NCBI RefSeq assembly: GCF_014635825.1
Contig: NZ_BMDO01000007.1
Location: 186,001-250,000, forward strand
Length of the DNA: 64,000 nucleotides
Direction: 5' to 3'
Source of the DNA: Mucilaginibacter galii
GTDB taxonomy: Bacteria; Bacteroidota; Bacteroidia; Sphingobacteriales; Sphingobacteriaceae
The translations under genes were made by a program, and so were the position numbers. This document shows, one piece after another, positions 26,020 to 33,561 of this stretch. Numbering within the stretch: position 1 is the first letter of the stretch; the number at the start of each line of letters is the position of its first letter. The notes beneath the pieces were generated by a model. That model was not told the DNA's origin. It searched no databases and saw nothing but the letters and a program-made list of their open reading frames with translations.

Positions 26020-26676
26020 CTATTTTTGAAACTCCGGCTTTAACTGTGCTTTCATAGCCTTACGCATCTTCATGATCTTCGGCTCGGATACGGCGGTCAG
26101 GTAGTCGTTATCATTATAATGCAACCTGTAATAGCCCTGATGATATTTCTCTGCGGGATAAAACACCTTGAAGGGTTCTACCTGGGTTACTATTTTGCTG
26201 GGATAGTGTTTTGATGTGTTCACCTTGGCAATTACCTGCTGCAATGTCTGCTTTTCTTCGGGTGTACGATAAAAAGCTATGGAACGGTAATCGGTACCGG
26301 TGTCTGGTCCCTGGCGGTTAAGGGTAGTAGGGTCGTGCGCGTAAAAGAAAGCTTCGGCTAAGGTGGCGTAGCTTATTTTCTTAGGGTCGTAATAAATTTG
26401 TACTGTTTCAGCGTGGTTGGTAGTGCGGGTGCAAACTTCTTCGTAGGTAGGGTTTTTGGTATTGCCGCCTGCATAACCAGATACCACCCGGTTAACGCCG
26501 CGCAGTTCCAGCATGGCCTCGCCCATGGCCCAAAAACAGCCTCCTCCAAAAGTGGCTACAGCTTCACCAGCCTTGGGCTGGGGCAGCGCAGCAAATTGAT
26601 TATTTTTACCGGGTTGTCCGTCAGCGCAGCTGCAAACCAGCAGCATTAACGCCAGATAGGTGATGATCTTGTTCAT
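26020..26676 (-). CDS. msrA: Peptide-methionine (S)-S-oxide reductase, lipoprotein
   Basis: Reduces the S epimer of methionine sulfoxide in damaged proteins. The 218-residue protein has a lipoprotein signal with the modified cysteine at about residue 17 (VCSC), so it likely acts in the periplasm or on the outer membrane. The catalytic GGCFW motif is present with Cys47, followed by GYAGG and the substrate-contact HAETVQIYYDP. C-terminal recycling cysteines are not seen, implying reliance on an external reductant. It is the last gene of an operon, 17 bp after DUF3820. The complementary MsrB at 52781 is also a lipoprotein. Confidence 0.94.
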   Translation of the reverse strand: MNKIITYLALMLLVCSCADGQPGKNNQFAALPQPKAGEAVATFGGGCFWAMGEAMLELRGVNRVVSGYAGGNTKNPTYEEVCTRTTNHAETVQIYYDPKKISYATLAEAFFYAHDPTTLNRQGPDTGTDYRSIAFYRTPEEKQTLQQVIAKVNTSKHYPSKIVTQVEPFKVFYPAEKYHQGYYRLHYNDNDYLTAVSEPKIMKMRKAMKAQLKPEFQK

Positions 26677-26693
26677 ACCTATACATACGTAAA

Positions 26694-26939
26694 CTACAGG
26701 CGCTTAGTGTTCACCGCATTCTTTACCGAATGTAAAATTGACGTGAGCCCGTTGATCTTGATCTCATAAACGGTGGAGAGCATCATGCCTAATTTACCGG
26801 CAGGCATACCTTTGCTGTGCATCCACTCAAGGTAGCTCACCGGTAAATCGCACAATAAAACGCCCTTATGTTTGCCAAAAGGCATGGGCATTTTTATAAT
26901 TTCAACTAAGATCTGGCTATCTGGCGTTACTCTTTCCAC
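26694..26939 (-). CDS. DUF3820 family protein
   Basis: A small soluble protein of 81 residues. The core MPFGKHKGVLLCDLPVSYLEWM, with KGMPAGKLG and YEIKINGL, matches the DUF3820 family (putative quorum-sensing-regulated virulence factor in some databases). The family is related in pattern to small domains attached to DNA repair proteins, but no function is established. It lies between the metallo-hydrolase and msrA on the same strand, with 28 bp and 17 bp gaps, suggesting one transcript. Confidence 0.85.
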   Translation of the reverse strand: MERVTPDSQILVEIIKMPMPFGKHKGVLLCDLPVSYLEWMHSKGMPAGKLGMMLSTVYEIKINGLTSILHSVKNAVNTKRL

Positions 26940-26967
26940 ACGGTAAAGGTAACAATATACTTACTTA

Positions 26968-27903
26968 CTATTTGACCAAAGTGCGGGTAACCGCAAAACC
27001 GGCCAGCGCAGCCATTAACCCAACCACCACTTTAAATTTAGTGGTAGACTTAAATGGAGGCACGTAATAGGTACCTGTTTCATCGGCTTCGGCTGGTTTA
27101 TCTGTATAGCGCCCTCCCGATGGTATGGCCAGCTGCTCAAAGTTATCGGCCAAATTACGCAGGGCTTCCTGCAACTCGCGACCACGCATTACCGGTCCGT
27201 GCCCGGTGGCAGCTATGCGAGGTTCCATATAGGCCAGTATTTTTACTGATGCCTCTGCAGCCACCCAGTCGGTAGTCATATATCGCGGCGGACCCGATAT
27301 ATGCTTAATGTTGCTCAATGCCGCCACGGCCGACTCGGGCTTGGTGGTTACAAAGGCGTCGCCTACAATCAAGGTTGTGTTAAGCGGTAAAAATAAGGAA
27401 ATATGACCCGGCGTGTGCCCCGGTGTATGGATCACCTTCCATTCAGGCAATTGAGGTATTCCCTCTTCCATATCAATAATGCGCACGTTCTTGCTGATAT
27501 CCAACGGTTTTTTACGGAAAAATACCGACATCAGCGACATCATGCCCTCGCCCACGGTTGGGTCGGCAGGCGGGTAAGATGATTTTCCTGTTAGGTATGG
27601 AATTTCCAGCTCGTGTGCATAAACCGGTACATCCCAGTGTTCAAGCAGTTCTTCCAGGGCACCGGTATGGTCGGAATGCGCATGGGTAAGTACAATAGCC
27701 GTAGGGCGTGCACCGGGTCCAAATATAGCTTCGGCCATAGCAATAATGCGCTTTGCCGAACCTTGTATACCCGCATCTACCAGCACCCAGCCTTTCGGAA
27801 AACCACGGCGGTTAGCCACGATGTATACGTTCACAAACAATAGGCGCATGCCCCAAACACCTTGGGCAACCTGAAAATATTTAATGTTTTTATTAAAAAG
27901 CAT
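26968..27903 (-). CDS. Metallo-beta-lactamase fold hydrolase with C-terminal membrane anchor
   Basis: A zinc hydrolase of the MBL superfamily; the substrate is unknown. The 311-residue protein has the HxHxDH metal motif (THAHSDH, His74-His79), a second metal histidine in HTPGHTPGHISLF near 161, and GDAF near 177. C-terminal His is in ATGHGP near 235. Unusually, the last 25 residues form a hydrophobic helix (VVVGLMAALAGFAV), so the enzyme may be tail-anchored in the inner membrane. No beta-lactamase-type signal peptide is present. It is the first gene of the operon with DUF3820 and msrA. Confidence 0.88.
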   Translation of the reverse strand: MLFNKNIKYFQVAQGVWGMRLLFVNVYIVANRRGFPKGWVLVDAGIQGSAKRIIAMAEAIFGPGARPTAIVLTHAHSDHTGALEELLEHWDVPVYAHELEIPYLTGKSSYPPADPTVGEGMMSLMSVFFRKKPLDISKNVRIIDMEEGIPQLPEWKVIHTPGHTPGHISLFLPLNTTLIVGDAFVTTKPESAVAALSNIKHISGPPRYMTTDWVAAEASVKILAYMEPRIAATGHGPVMRGRELQEALRNLADNFEQLAIPSGGRYTDKPAEADETGTYYVPPFKSTTKFKVVVGLMAALAGFAVTRTLVK

Positions 27904-28055
27904 AGATTATAATTGATGGTTTAATAACATCTGTTTTTAGATAATAGTTTTTCCAAATACTAAAGCCTTGTCACATACCTCTTTTAAAAAAACAATTTTA
28001 GCCCAACATTATTATCTGTATAACAACTTTCAGTAACCTTTATTAACTAACAATC

Positions 28056-28325
28056 ATGGAACAACAATTTGATGCAATATTAACCGGTTCAGACAGCCAG
28101 ATAGAAGGCGTGGTAAATACGATAAGTCAATCGGGCTACAGCGAGGCTTATGAATTCAATTCTATTGACGGTACCCTCAACCTGGTAATTGCCCGCGACA
28201 CTGATGGTAACTGGATACGCATAGCAGGCAGCGAACCTTACTTTGCCGGTTGGGTTGATGAATTGGTTGAACAGATCAATAACCCCGAAACAAACAATAC
28301 AGCCATTACTTTCGACAATGAATAA
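28056..28325 (+). CDS. Hypothetical protein, 89 residues
   Basis: A small acidic, soluble protein without signal peptide. It contains a short Gly/Asp-rich segment (IDGTLNLVIARDTDGNWIRIAGSEPYF) and an acidic Asn-rich tail. I do not recognise it. Its stop codon overlaps the aldo/keto reductase start by 8 bp, so the two are translationally coupled and probably work in the same condition. A TAACAACTTTC stretch lies upstream, but no full promoter is clear. Confidence 0.7.
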   Translation: MEQQFDAILTGSDSQIEGVVNTISQSGYSEAYEFNSIDGTLNLVIARDTDGNWIRIAGSEPYFAGWVDELVEQINNPETNNTAITFDNE

Positions 28326-29274
28326 AAGAACTTTAGGTAATTCTGATATCAGCATAGCGCCATTTGTATTTGGCGGCAATGTGTTTGGGTGGACTATTGA
28401 TGAAAAAACTTCGTTCACGCTGCTTGATGCCTTTGTGGATTTAGGTTTAGACTGTATTGATACAGCCGATGTTTACTCGCGCTGGGTACCAGGCAACAAA
28501 GGAGGCGAATCGGAAACCATTATAGGCAGCTGGTTGAAAAAAACCGGCAAGCGCAACCAGGTGGTTATTGCAACAAAGTGCGGCAGTTCGATGAACGCCA
28601 GCGACCCGAGCAAGAACCTATCGAAGCAATACATTATTAAAGCCGCCGAAGATTCTTTAAAGCGCTTGCAGATAGATCATATCGATCTGTACCAGTCGCA
28701 CTACGATGATCCAAATACACCGGTACAGGAAACGCTGGAAGCATATGAACAGCTAATTAAGGAAGGAAAAGTGCGTGCTATAGGTGCATCTAACTTTAGT
28801 CCCGAAAGACTTAAAGAGTCCTTAGATACGAGTGCCAACTTGGGGCTGCCTGCTTATGTCAGCTTACAGCCAGAAAACAATTTGTATGACCGCGAAGGTT
28901 ACGAAAAAGCCTTGGAGCCACTTTGCCGGGAGAACGATTTGGGTGTGATTACCTACTATTCGCTGGCCAGCGGCTTTTTAAGCGGCAAATACCGCAGCGA
29001 AGCCGATTTGCACAAAAGCAAGCGCGGTGCGGGTATCAAAAAGTATTTAAATGAGCGTGGTGAACGTATTCTAAAGGCATTAGATCATACAGCGCATAAT
29101 TACAGCAGCACACCTGCGGCAGTGGCTTTAGCATGGGTTATTGCCCGCCCCGGCATTACAGCACCCATTGCCAGCGCTACCAGCGTAAGCCAGTTACAGG
29201 AGTTAGCACAATCGGTATCATTAAATTTACCACAAGAGGTTATTAATGAACTAACAGAGGCAAGTGCTTATTAA
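28318..29274 (+). CDS. Aldo/keto reductase
   Basis: NADPH-dependent oxidoreductase with a TIM-barrel fold, acting on aldehydes or ketones; the physiological substrate is unknown. From the ATG at 28318 it has 318 residues. The catalytic tetrad can be read as Asp48 (CIDTADVYS), Tyr53, Lys87 (IATKCG) and the histidine of LYQSHYDD. The C-terminal SATSVSQLQEL region binds the 2-prime phosphate in related enzymes. The open frame extends 25 codons upstream, but that is inside the preceding gene, and MNKRTLGNSDISI is the typical family start. It overlaps the 89-residue gene by 8 bp. Confidence 0.92.
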   Translation: MNKRTLGNSDISIAPFVFGGNVFGWTIDEKTSFTLLDAFVDLGLDCIDTADVYSRWVPGNKGGESETIIGSWLKKTGKRNQVVIATKCGSSMNASDPSKNLSKQYIIKAAEDSLKRLQIDHIDLYQSHYDDPNTPVQETLEAYEQLIKEGKVRAIGASNFSPERLKESLDTSANLGLPAYVSLQPENNLYDREGYEKALEPLCRENDLGVITYYSLASGFLSGKYRSEADLHKSKRGAGIKKYLNERGERILKALDHTAHNYSSTPAAVALAWVIARPGITAPIASATSVSQLQELAQSVSLNLPQEVINELTEASAY

Positions 29275-29309
29275 AGCGTAAGCATATAAAACCGTTTAAT
29301 AAACAGAAA

Positions 29310-29337
29310 GGGCCGCTTTGACAAGCGGCCCTTTTTT
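29310..29337 (+). terminator. Intrinsic terminator of the aldo/keto reductase
   Basis: GGGCCGCTT pairs with AAGCGGCCC (29310-29318 with 29323-29331) around TGAC, then six T. It may also serve the convergent gene at 29384. Confidence 0.88.
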
Positions 29338-29383
29338 CAATTGAGAAATATATATGATGGAGTGGTTATAGTAACCCGCTGTA

Positions 29384-30448
29384 TTAATTTCCGGCTACCT
29401 GCATGCGGCCGCTTTCCATGGCATTTCTGCTAAAGTGCATACGGTCGGGCATGTTGTCGCGGCCATCGGCACCCCGGTTTCCGCCACGGTCGCCGTTTTG
29501 TCCGGCAGGGCGGGTGTCACCGCCACGGTTTGGCTGCCAGTTAGTATTGCTATCGCGGCTACCGTTTTGGTTAGATGGCTGGCTGTTTGAGTTAGATGGC
29601 TGGCTATAACCACCGCCCTGGCTATTATTGCCACGGTTTGGCTGCCAGTTGGTGTTGTTATCGCGGCCGCCGTTTTGGTTAGATGGCTGGCTATAACCTC
29701 CGCCCTGGCCATTATTGCCACGGCTTGGCTGCGCATTGTTGTTGCCATTATTTCCGCCTTGCTGTCCGCCCCAATTTGGGTTGTTACCGCCCTGGCCTCT
29801 GCCGGGTTTATTGGCGTCATTACGGTCGTTGCCCCTATCGTTGCTGCCATTCCAATTACCACGATTATTTCCCCTATCATTATTACCGTCGTTATCACGA
29901 CCCCAGTTTCCACGGTTATCATCGCTGCGGTAACCGCCGTTGTTGCGGTTTGGCTGCCCGTAGCTGCCGCGGCCACCGGCATTGTTTGAATCGTATGGCG
30001 ATGATGGTAAACGTCCGTAATTTCCGCGGTCATCGCGGCCTTGCGGTCTGCCGTAGGCATATTGGTCGTTACCCCAATTTCCGCCATGGTTACCATTGTA
30101 CTTATTGCGATAATATTCGTGGTTAGCATACGGACGCTGAGCTCTTACCTCGTAACGGCGGACAGTGCGCCAGTCGTAATCATGGTAACGGCCGGGCAAG
30201 TAAGCGGCGTTAACCCAACGGCCGCCTCCATCCATATAATAGTAACAGCGCTCAGGTACCGAATAGTAGGCATCTACCTCGGGCAGGTAATAAAAATCAT
30301 CGTACACTACAGCCGGGGCAATAGGTTTATGAAGATTGATAACCAGCGGCCCAATACGTAAACCTACGTTAACGCCAACTTGTGCTGCAGCATTTTGAGT
30401 AATTAAACCGCCTGCTGCTATGATGATTGATAAGACAAACTTTTTCAT
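29384..30448 (-). CDS. Secreted Asn/Gly/Arg-rich repeat protein
   Basis: Predicted exported protein of 354 residues. A signal peptide covers about 1-22 (ending AAAQ). A folded-looking, Tyr-rich domain of about 95 residues follows (PEVDAYYSVPERCYYYMDGGGRW). The remaining 230 residues are low-complexity, rich in Asn, Gly, Arg, Gln and Asp, with near-perfect repeats of NTNWQPNRG and GGGYSQPSN. The N-terminal part resembles small secreted Bacteroidetes proteins of unknown function. The basic, disordered tail could bind polysaccharide or nucleic acid, but that is a guess. Because of the codon composition, other frames also stay open here; only this one has a signal peptide. Confidence 0.75.
   Translation of the reverse strand: MKKFVLSIIIAAGGLITQNAAAQVGVNVGLRIGPLVINLHKPIAPAVVYDDFYYLPEVDAYYSVPERCYYYMDGGGRWVNAAYLPGRYHDYDWRTVRRYEVRAQRPYANHEYYRNKYNGNHGGNWGNDQYAYGRPQGRDDRGNYGRLPSSPYDSNNAGGRGSYGQPNRNNGGYRSDDNRGNWGRDNDGNNDRGNNRGNWNGSNDRGNDRNDANKPGRGQGGNNPNWGGQQGGNNGNNNAQPSRGNNGQGGGYSQPSNQNGGRDNNTNWQPNRGNNSQGGGYSQPSNSNSQPSNQNGSRDSNTNWQPNRGGDTRPAGQNGDRGGNRGADGRDNMPDRMHFSRNAMESGRMQVAGN
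29522..29716. repeat. Tandem repeat in the secreted protein gene
   Basis: Two units, 29522-29629 (108 bp) and 29630-29716 (87 bp), begin with the same GCCACGGTTTGGCTGC and share most of their sequence. The first unit holds an extra 21 bp, a whole number of codons. A truncated third unit starts at 29717. Confidence 0.75.
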
Positions 30449-30578
30449 TTCTCGTTAATTTGCAGGTATGACATTAATTAAAGAGCCAAGGTTTAAGGCA
30501 TCTATTAATATGTTTGTTGCAACATATAGCAATGCAAATGGTACAGGGTTTTGTATCAAAATTGTTGGCTTACGTATG

Positions 30579-30609
30579 TTGGCTATGCAAACGGAAATGT
30601 GTTAATTTG
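30579..30609 (+). promoter_or_regulatory. Promoter of the sugar dehydrogenase/cytochrome pair
   Basis: TTG (30579-30581), 20 bp, then TTAATTTG (30602-30609), one mismatch from the -7 consensus. It ends 16 bp before the ATG. Confidence 0.55.
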
Positions 30610-30625
30610 AGTACAACAATCAGTT

Positions 30626-31915
30626 ATGAAATCTAAAGCAGTATTTTCTACAATTGTACCTATGCTGGCCGTTGCCGGTATGCTCTGGTATGGCTCTGGT
30701 ATTAATAGCACAAGTGCAGTAGGCGCCGATGCCGATAATGCAGGCTTAAAGCTTCCGGCAGGTTTTGGTGCTTTAAGGGCAGCCGAAAATACAGGCAAAG
30801 CCAGGCACATCAGCGTAACCCCGGCCGGCGATATCTATGTTAAACTGGCGCGGCCTAAAGATGGCAAAGGCGTTTTGTTTTTGCACGATACCAACGGCGA
30901 TGGCAAGATGGACGAAACGCAGGGCTTCGGCAACTACGGCGGCACAGGCATGTATATTAAAGACGGCTACTTATATGCCTCTTCTAACAGCGAGGTTTTC
31001 CGTTACAAACTGAACGATAAACAGCAGGTGATAGACCCTAACACTCCTGAAAAGATTGTGACTGGACTAATCGAGAAAAATCAGCACGAAACGAAATCAT
31101 TAGTATTGGATAACGCGGGCAACATCTACGTAAATGTGGGTGCTTATTCAAACTCCTGCCAGGAAAAAGACCGTACTCCGGGTTCCATGGGCCAAAAGGG
31201 ATGCCCTATTTTAGATTCGGCAGGCGGTATATGGCAATTTAAAGCTGATAAGCTTAACCAAACTTATGGCGATGGTGTACGCTATGCTACCGGTTTGCGC
31301 AATGTGGTTGGGTTAGACTGGAACCAGCAAAACAACCAGCTATTTGTAATGCAGCATGGCCGCGACCAACTGCATGATCTTTTCCCTGCTATGTACACCA
31401 CACAACAATCGGCCATTTACCCTGCAGAATGCATGTATGCCCTTAAAAAAGGTGACAATGCCGGCTGGCCTTATATCTATTACGATCAGGATCAAAAGAA
31501 AAAGATCCTGGCACCTGAGTATGGCGGCGATTCTAAAAAAGAAGGTATGCCAGAGGCTATTACACCAGCGGTTGCTTTCCCTGGCCATATGGCGCCAAAC
31601 GGTTTGCTTTTCTACACCGGCAGCCAGTTCCCCGAAAAATATAAAAACGGTGCCTTTATTGCTTTCCACGGTTCATGGAACCGTGCACCCGAACCTCAGG
31701 CAGGTTTCTTTGTGGTGTTTCAGCCGTTTAAAGGTGGCAAGCCTTTTGGCCAGTACGAAGTGTTTGCCGATGGCTTTACCGGTTCGCCAGAAAAAACAGC
31801 CAGCGGCCGCGCTGACCACAAGCCATGCGGACTGGCCCAAGGCCCCGACGGTTCTCTATACGTGAGCGACGATGTTAAAGGCACCATTTACCGCATAGTT
31901 TACAACAAAAAATAA
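30626..31915 (+). CDS. Sorbosone dehydrogenase-like PQQ-dependent sugar dehydrogenase
   Basis: Predicted periplasmic oxidoreductase of the L-sorbosone/glucose dehydrogenase beta-propeller family. It has 429 residues and an N-terminal export signal or anchor (about 1-22). A calcium-binding loop DTNGDGKMDE lies near 90-99, and propeller segments include YATGLRNVVGLDW near 212-224, MAPNGLLFYTG near 323 and FHGSWNRA near 350. Whether it really carries PQQ cannot be told, as no PQQ biosynthesis genes are present here. The stop codon overlaps the start of a cytochrome c gene by 1 bp, which strongly suggests direct electron transfer to that protein. Confidence 0.88.
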   Translation: MKSKAVFSTIVPMLAVAGMLWYGSGINSTSAVGADADNAGLKLPAGFGALRAAENTGKARHISVTPAGDIYVKLARPKDGKGVLFLHDTNGDGKMDETQGFGNYGGTGMYIKDGYLYASSNSEVFRYKLNDKQQVIDPNTPEKIVTGLIEKNQHETKSLVLDNAGNIYVNVGAYSNSCQEKDRTPGSMGQKGCPILDSAGGIWQFKADKLNQTYGDGVRYATGLRNVVGLDWNQQNNQLFVMQHGRDQLHDLFPAMYTTQQSAIYPAECMYALKKGDNAGWPYIYYDQDQKKKILAPEYGGDSKKEGMPEAITPAVAFPGHMAPNGLLFYTGSQFPEKYKNGAFIAFHGSWNRAPEPQAGFFVVFQPFKGGKPFGQYEVFADGFTGSPEKTASGRADHKPCGLAQGPDGSLYVSDDVKGTIYRIVYNKK

Positions 31916-32361
31916 TGAAACGTTTTACACTCATATGCTTAACGGTGTTAACCGCAGTTACCACTTACACTACGGCGCAAAAAAGCCCGGCAAAAAAAAA
32001 GACTGCTACAAAAGCCACACTGGCAGCCGCATCATCTTTAGCTAACGGTAAACTGGTGTATACGCAAAACTGCCTCAGCTGCCACCAGGCAGATGGCGGC
32101 GGTGTATCAAACATGAATCCACCGTTAATTAAAACCACTTATGTACTGGGCGATAAAATACGCCTGGCTAAAATTGTGCTGAATGGCTTTAGCGAGAAAG
32201 TAGAGATCGAGGGTGATATATACTCTAACATTATGCCGTCGCTCAACTACCTAAGCAACCAGCAAATTGCCGATGTACTTACTTATGTACGCAGCAACTT
32301 TGGCAACAAAGCCAGCGCCGTGACTGTAGCTGAAGTAGCAAAGGCAAGGACTGGTAAATAG
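31915..32361 (+). CDS. Class I cytochrome c
   Basis: A small exported monohaem cytochrome of 148 residues. The signal peptide ends near residue 21 (TTAQ), followed by a Lys/Ala-rich linker. The haem-binding CLSCH is at 53-57 (Cys53, Cys56, His57), and a distal methionine is likely in NIMPSLNYLS near 103. The ATG shares its A with the stop codon of the upstream dehydrogenase, so translation is coupled. It probably accepts electrons from that dehydrogenase and passes them to the respiratory chain. Confidence 0.92.
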   Translation: MKRFTLICLTVLTAVTTYTTAQKSPAKKKTATKATLAAASSLANGKLVYTQNCLSCHQADGGGVSNMNPPLIKTTYVLGDKIRLAKIVLNGFSEKVEIEGDIYSNIMPSLNYLSNQQIADVLTYVRSNFGNKASAVTVAEVAKARTGK

Positions 32362-32387
32362 CCTTTTGCTAACGGCTGACAGTTCAT

Positions 32388-32505
32388 TAAACCCCTCCCT
32401 GCCACCACACCGGCAGCCGCACCCTCCCCAAGGAGGGAATTTTATCAAGCTGCTTATAAAATGTAAAAAATAAAGGTCCCTCCCTCGGGAGGGCAGGGAG
32501 GGGTT
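32388..32505. repeat. Inverted pair of C-rich palindromic repeats, copies 2 and 3
   Basis: Copy 2 (32388-32441) is in minus orientation and contains an extra insert of about 20 bp. Copy 3 (32475-32505) is in plus orientation. Each has the CCCTCC...GGGAGGG stem and CAGGGAGGGGTT end seen at 19409. The pair may also serve as the cytochrome c terminator. Confidence 0.7.
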
Positions 32506-32540
32506 CACAAAGTGCCCCCTCTTCTATTTACACCACAAGC

Positions 32541-32579
32541 GTCTTGCCCTATTGCCATTATCTTGTTTGAAATTCATAA
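32541..32579 (+). promoter_or_regulatory. Putative AraC-regulator operator upstream of araC
   Basis: Two direct repeats start at 32542 (TCTTGCCCTATTGCCATTA) and 32561 (TCTTGTTTGAAATTCATAA), 19 bp apart. The second matches a site upstream of the alcohol dehydrogenase (33493-33512) at 16 of 20 positions and runs into the araC -7 box. Confidence 0.45.
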
Positions 32580-32584
32580 CTTTG
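32577..32584 (+). promoter_or_regulatory. -7 promoter box of the AraC regulator
   Basis: TAACTTTG, an exact consensus match, ends 4 bp before the ATG. The nearest upstream TTG gives a 22-bp spacer. Confidence 0.55.
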
Positions 32585-32588
32585 ATAC

Positions 32589-33491
32589 ATGAGCACTAAA
32601 GAAACTTTACACCAGTTCTATAGCCAGCATGTCGAAACAGTGCCTCAGGGGCAATTTAACGTTTTCAGGATAGAAGACTTTGGCTGCGCACGCACTTACC
32701 TGCCACCTAACCGCCGCGATTTTTATAAAGTTTCGTTTGTTACCCAAACCGAGGGCATCCTTTCTTACTCCGATAAATCTATTCATATTAAAGGCCCCTG
32801 CTTAACTTTCACTAATCCCATGATTCCTTATTCATGGCAACCCCTAAACGATACACCTTTGGGATACTTTTGTGTATTTACTGAGGATTTTATTGACAGC
32901 AGCCTGAGGAACGGCAGCTTAGCCCAATCGCCATTGTTTAAATTAGGCAACAACCACCTGTTTATTCCCCAGGAAGATAAGATCCCTTTCATCACCGGTA
33001 TTTACGAAAACATGCTTGCCGAAATGCAGTCGAGCTATGTAAATAAGCACGAACTGGTAAAAAGCTACCTTCAAATTTTAATGCATGAAGCGTTGAAAAT
33101 GCAACAGCCCGATCATTACTACCAAGCAGGTAATGCTTCGCAACGCATAAGTGCTTTGTTTATTGAGTTGCTGGAGCGCCAGTTCCCTATTGATTCTCCC
33201 AGCCAAATCATCCGCCTTAAAAATGCTAACGAGTACGCCACGCAGTTGGCCGTTCATACCAACCACCTTAACAGGGCTTTAAAAGAAACTACCGGCAAAA
33301 CCACCAGCGAGTGGATAGCCGAAAAAGTTATCCAGGAAGCTAAAGCCTTGCTGTTGCACAGCAGTTGGGATATCGCCCAAATTGGCTATTGCCTTGGCTT
33401 TGAACATTCATCCAACTTTAACATTTTCTTTAAAAAAGAAACCGGGCACACGCCTAATCAATTCCGTAAGGAGGCTGTTTCCATTTCATAA
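32589..33491 (+). CDS. AraC family transcriptional regulator
   Basis: Transcription factor of 300 residues. An N-terminal cupin-like sensing domain (about 20-160) is followed by the AraC/XylS double helix-turn-helix domain (about 205-298). There, the first helix-turn-helix is near ATQLAVHTNHLNRALKETTGKT and the second near DIAQIGYCLGFEHSSNFNIFFKKETGHTPNQFR. No signal peptide is present. The next gene, 70 bp on, is an alcohol dehydrogenase. Shared 20-bp sites upstream of both genes suggest it controls itself and its neighbour. The -7 box lies 4 bp before the ATG, so the mRNA may be leaderless. Confidence 0.92.
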   Translation: MSTKETLHQFYSQHVETVPQGQFNVFRIEDFGCARTYLPPNRRDFYKVSFVTQTEGILSYSDKSIHIKGPCLTFTNPMIPYSWQPLNDTPLGYFCVFTEDFIDSSLRNGSLAQSPLFKLGNNHLFIPQEDKIPFITGIYENMLAEMQSSYVNKHELVKSYLQILMHEALKMQQPDHYYQAGNASQRISALFIELLERQFPIDSPSQIIRLKNANEYATQLAVHTNHLNRALKETTGKTTSEWIAEKVIQEAKALLLHSSWDIAQIGYCLGFEHSSNFNIFFKKETGHTPNQFRKEAVSIS

Positions 33492-33492
33492 C

Positions 33493-33512
33493 ATCTTGTT
33501 TGATTGGCATAA
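33493..33512 (+). promoter_or_regulatory. Putative AraC-regulator site upstream of the alcohol dehydrogenase
   Basis: ATCTTGTTTGATTGGCATAA matches the site at 32560-32579 at 16 of 20 positions. It ends 21 bp before the -7 box, a position suited to activation. Confidence 0.45.
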
Positions 33513-33533
33513 TTTCACACCTCGCCCACACGG

Positions 33534-33541
33534 TATCTTTG
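33534..33541 (+). promoter_or_regulatory. -7 promoter box of the alcohol dehydrogenase
   Basis: TATCTTTG, an exact TAnnTTTG match, ends 20 bp before the ATG. There is no good -33 TTG, which would fit an activator-dependent promoter. Confidence 0.55.
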
Positions 33542-33561
33542 AAACATAAACAGATACCAAA

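Noticed and set aside
29395..30129. Long alternative frame (244 codons) within the repeat protein gene
   Set aside because: A compositional shadow of the Asn/Gly/Arg codons; no signal peptide and no start-site support.
30468..30605. 45-codon plus-strand ORF between the repeat protein and the sugar dehydrogenase
   Set aside because: It overlaps the dehydrogenase promoter, has no -33 element of its own and shows no membrane, signal or domain pattern, although a TTAATTTG box lies 5 bp upstream.
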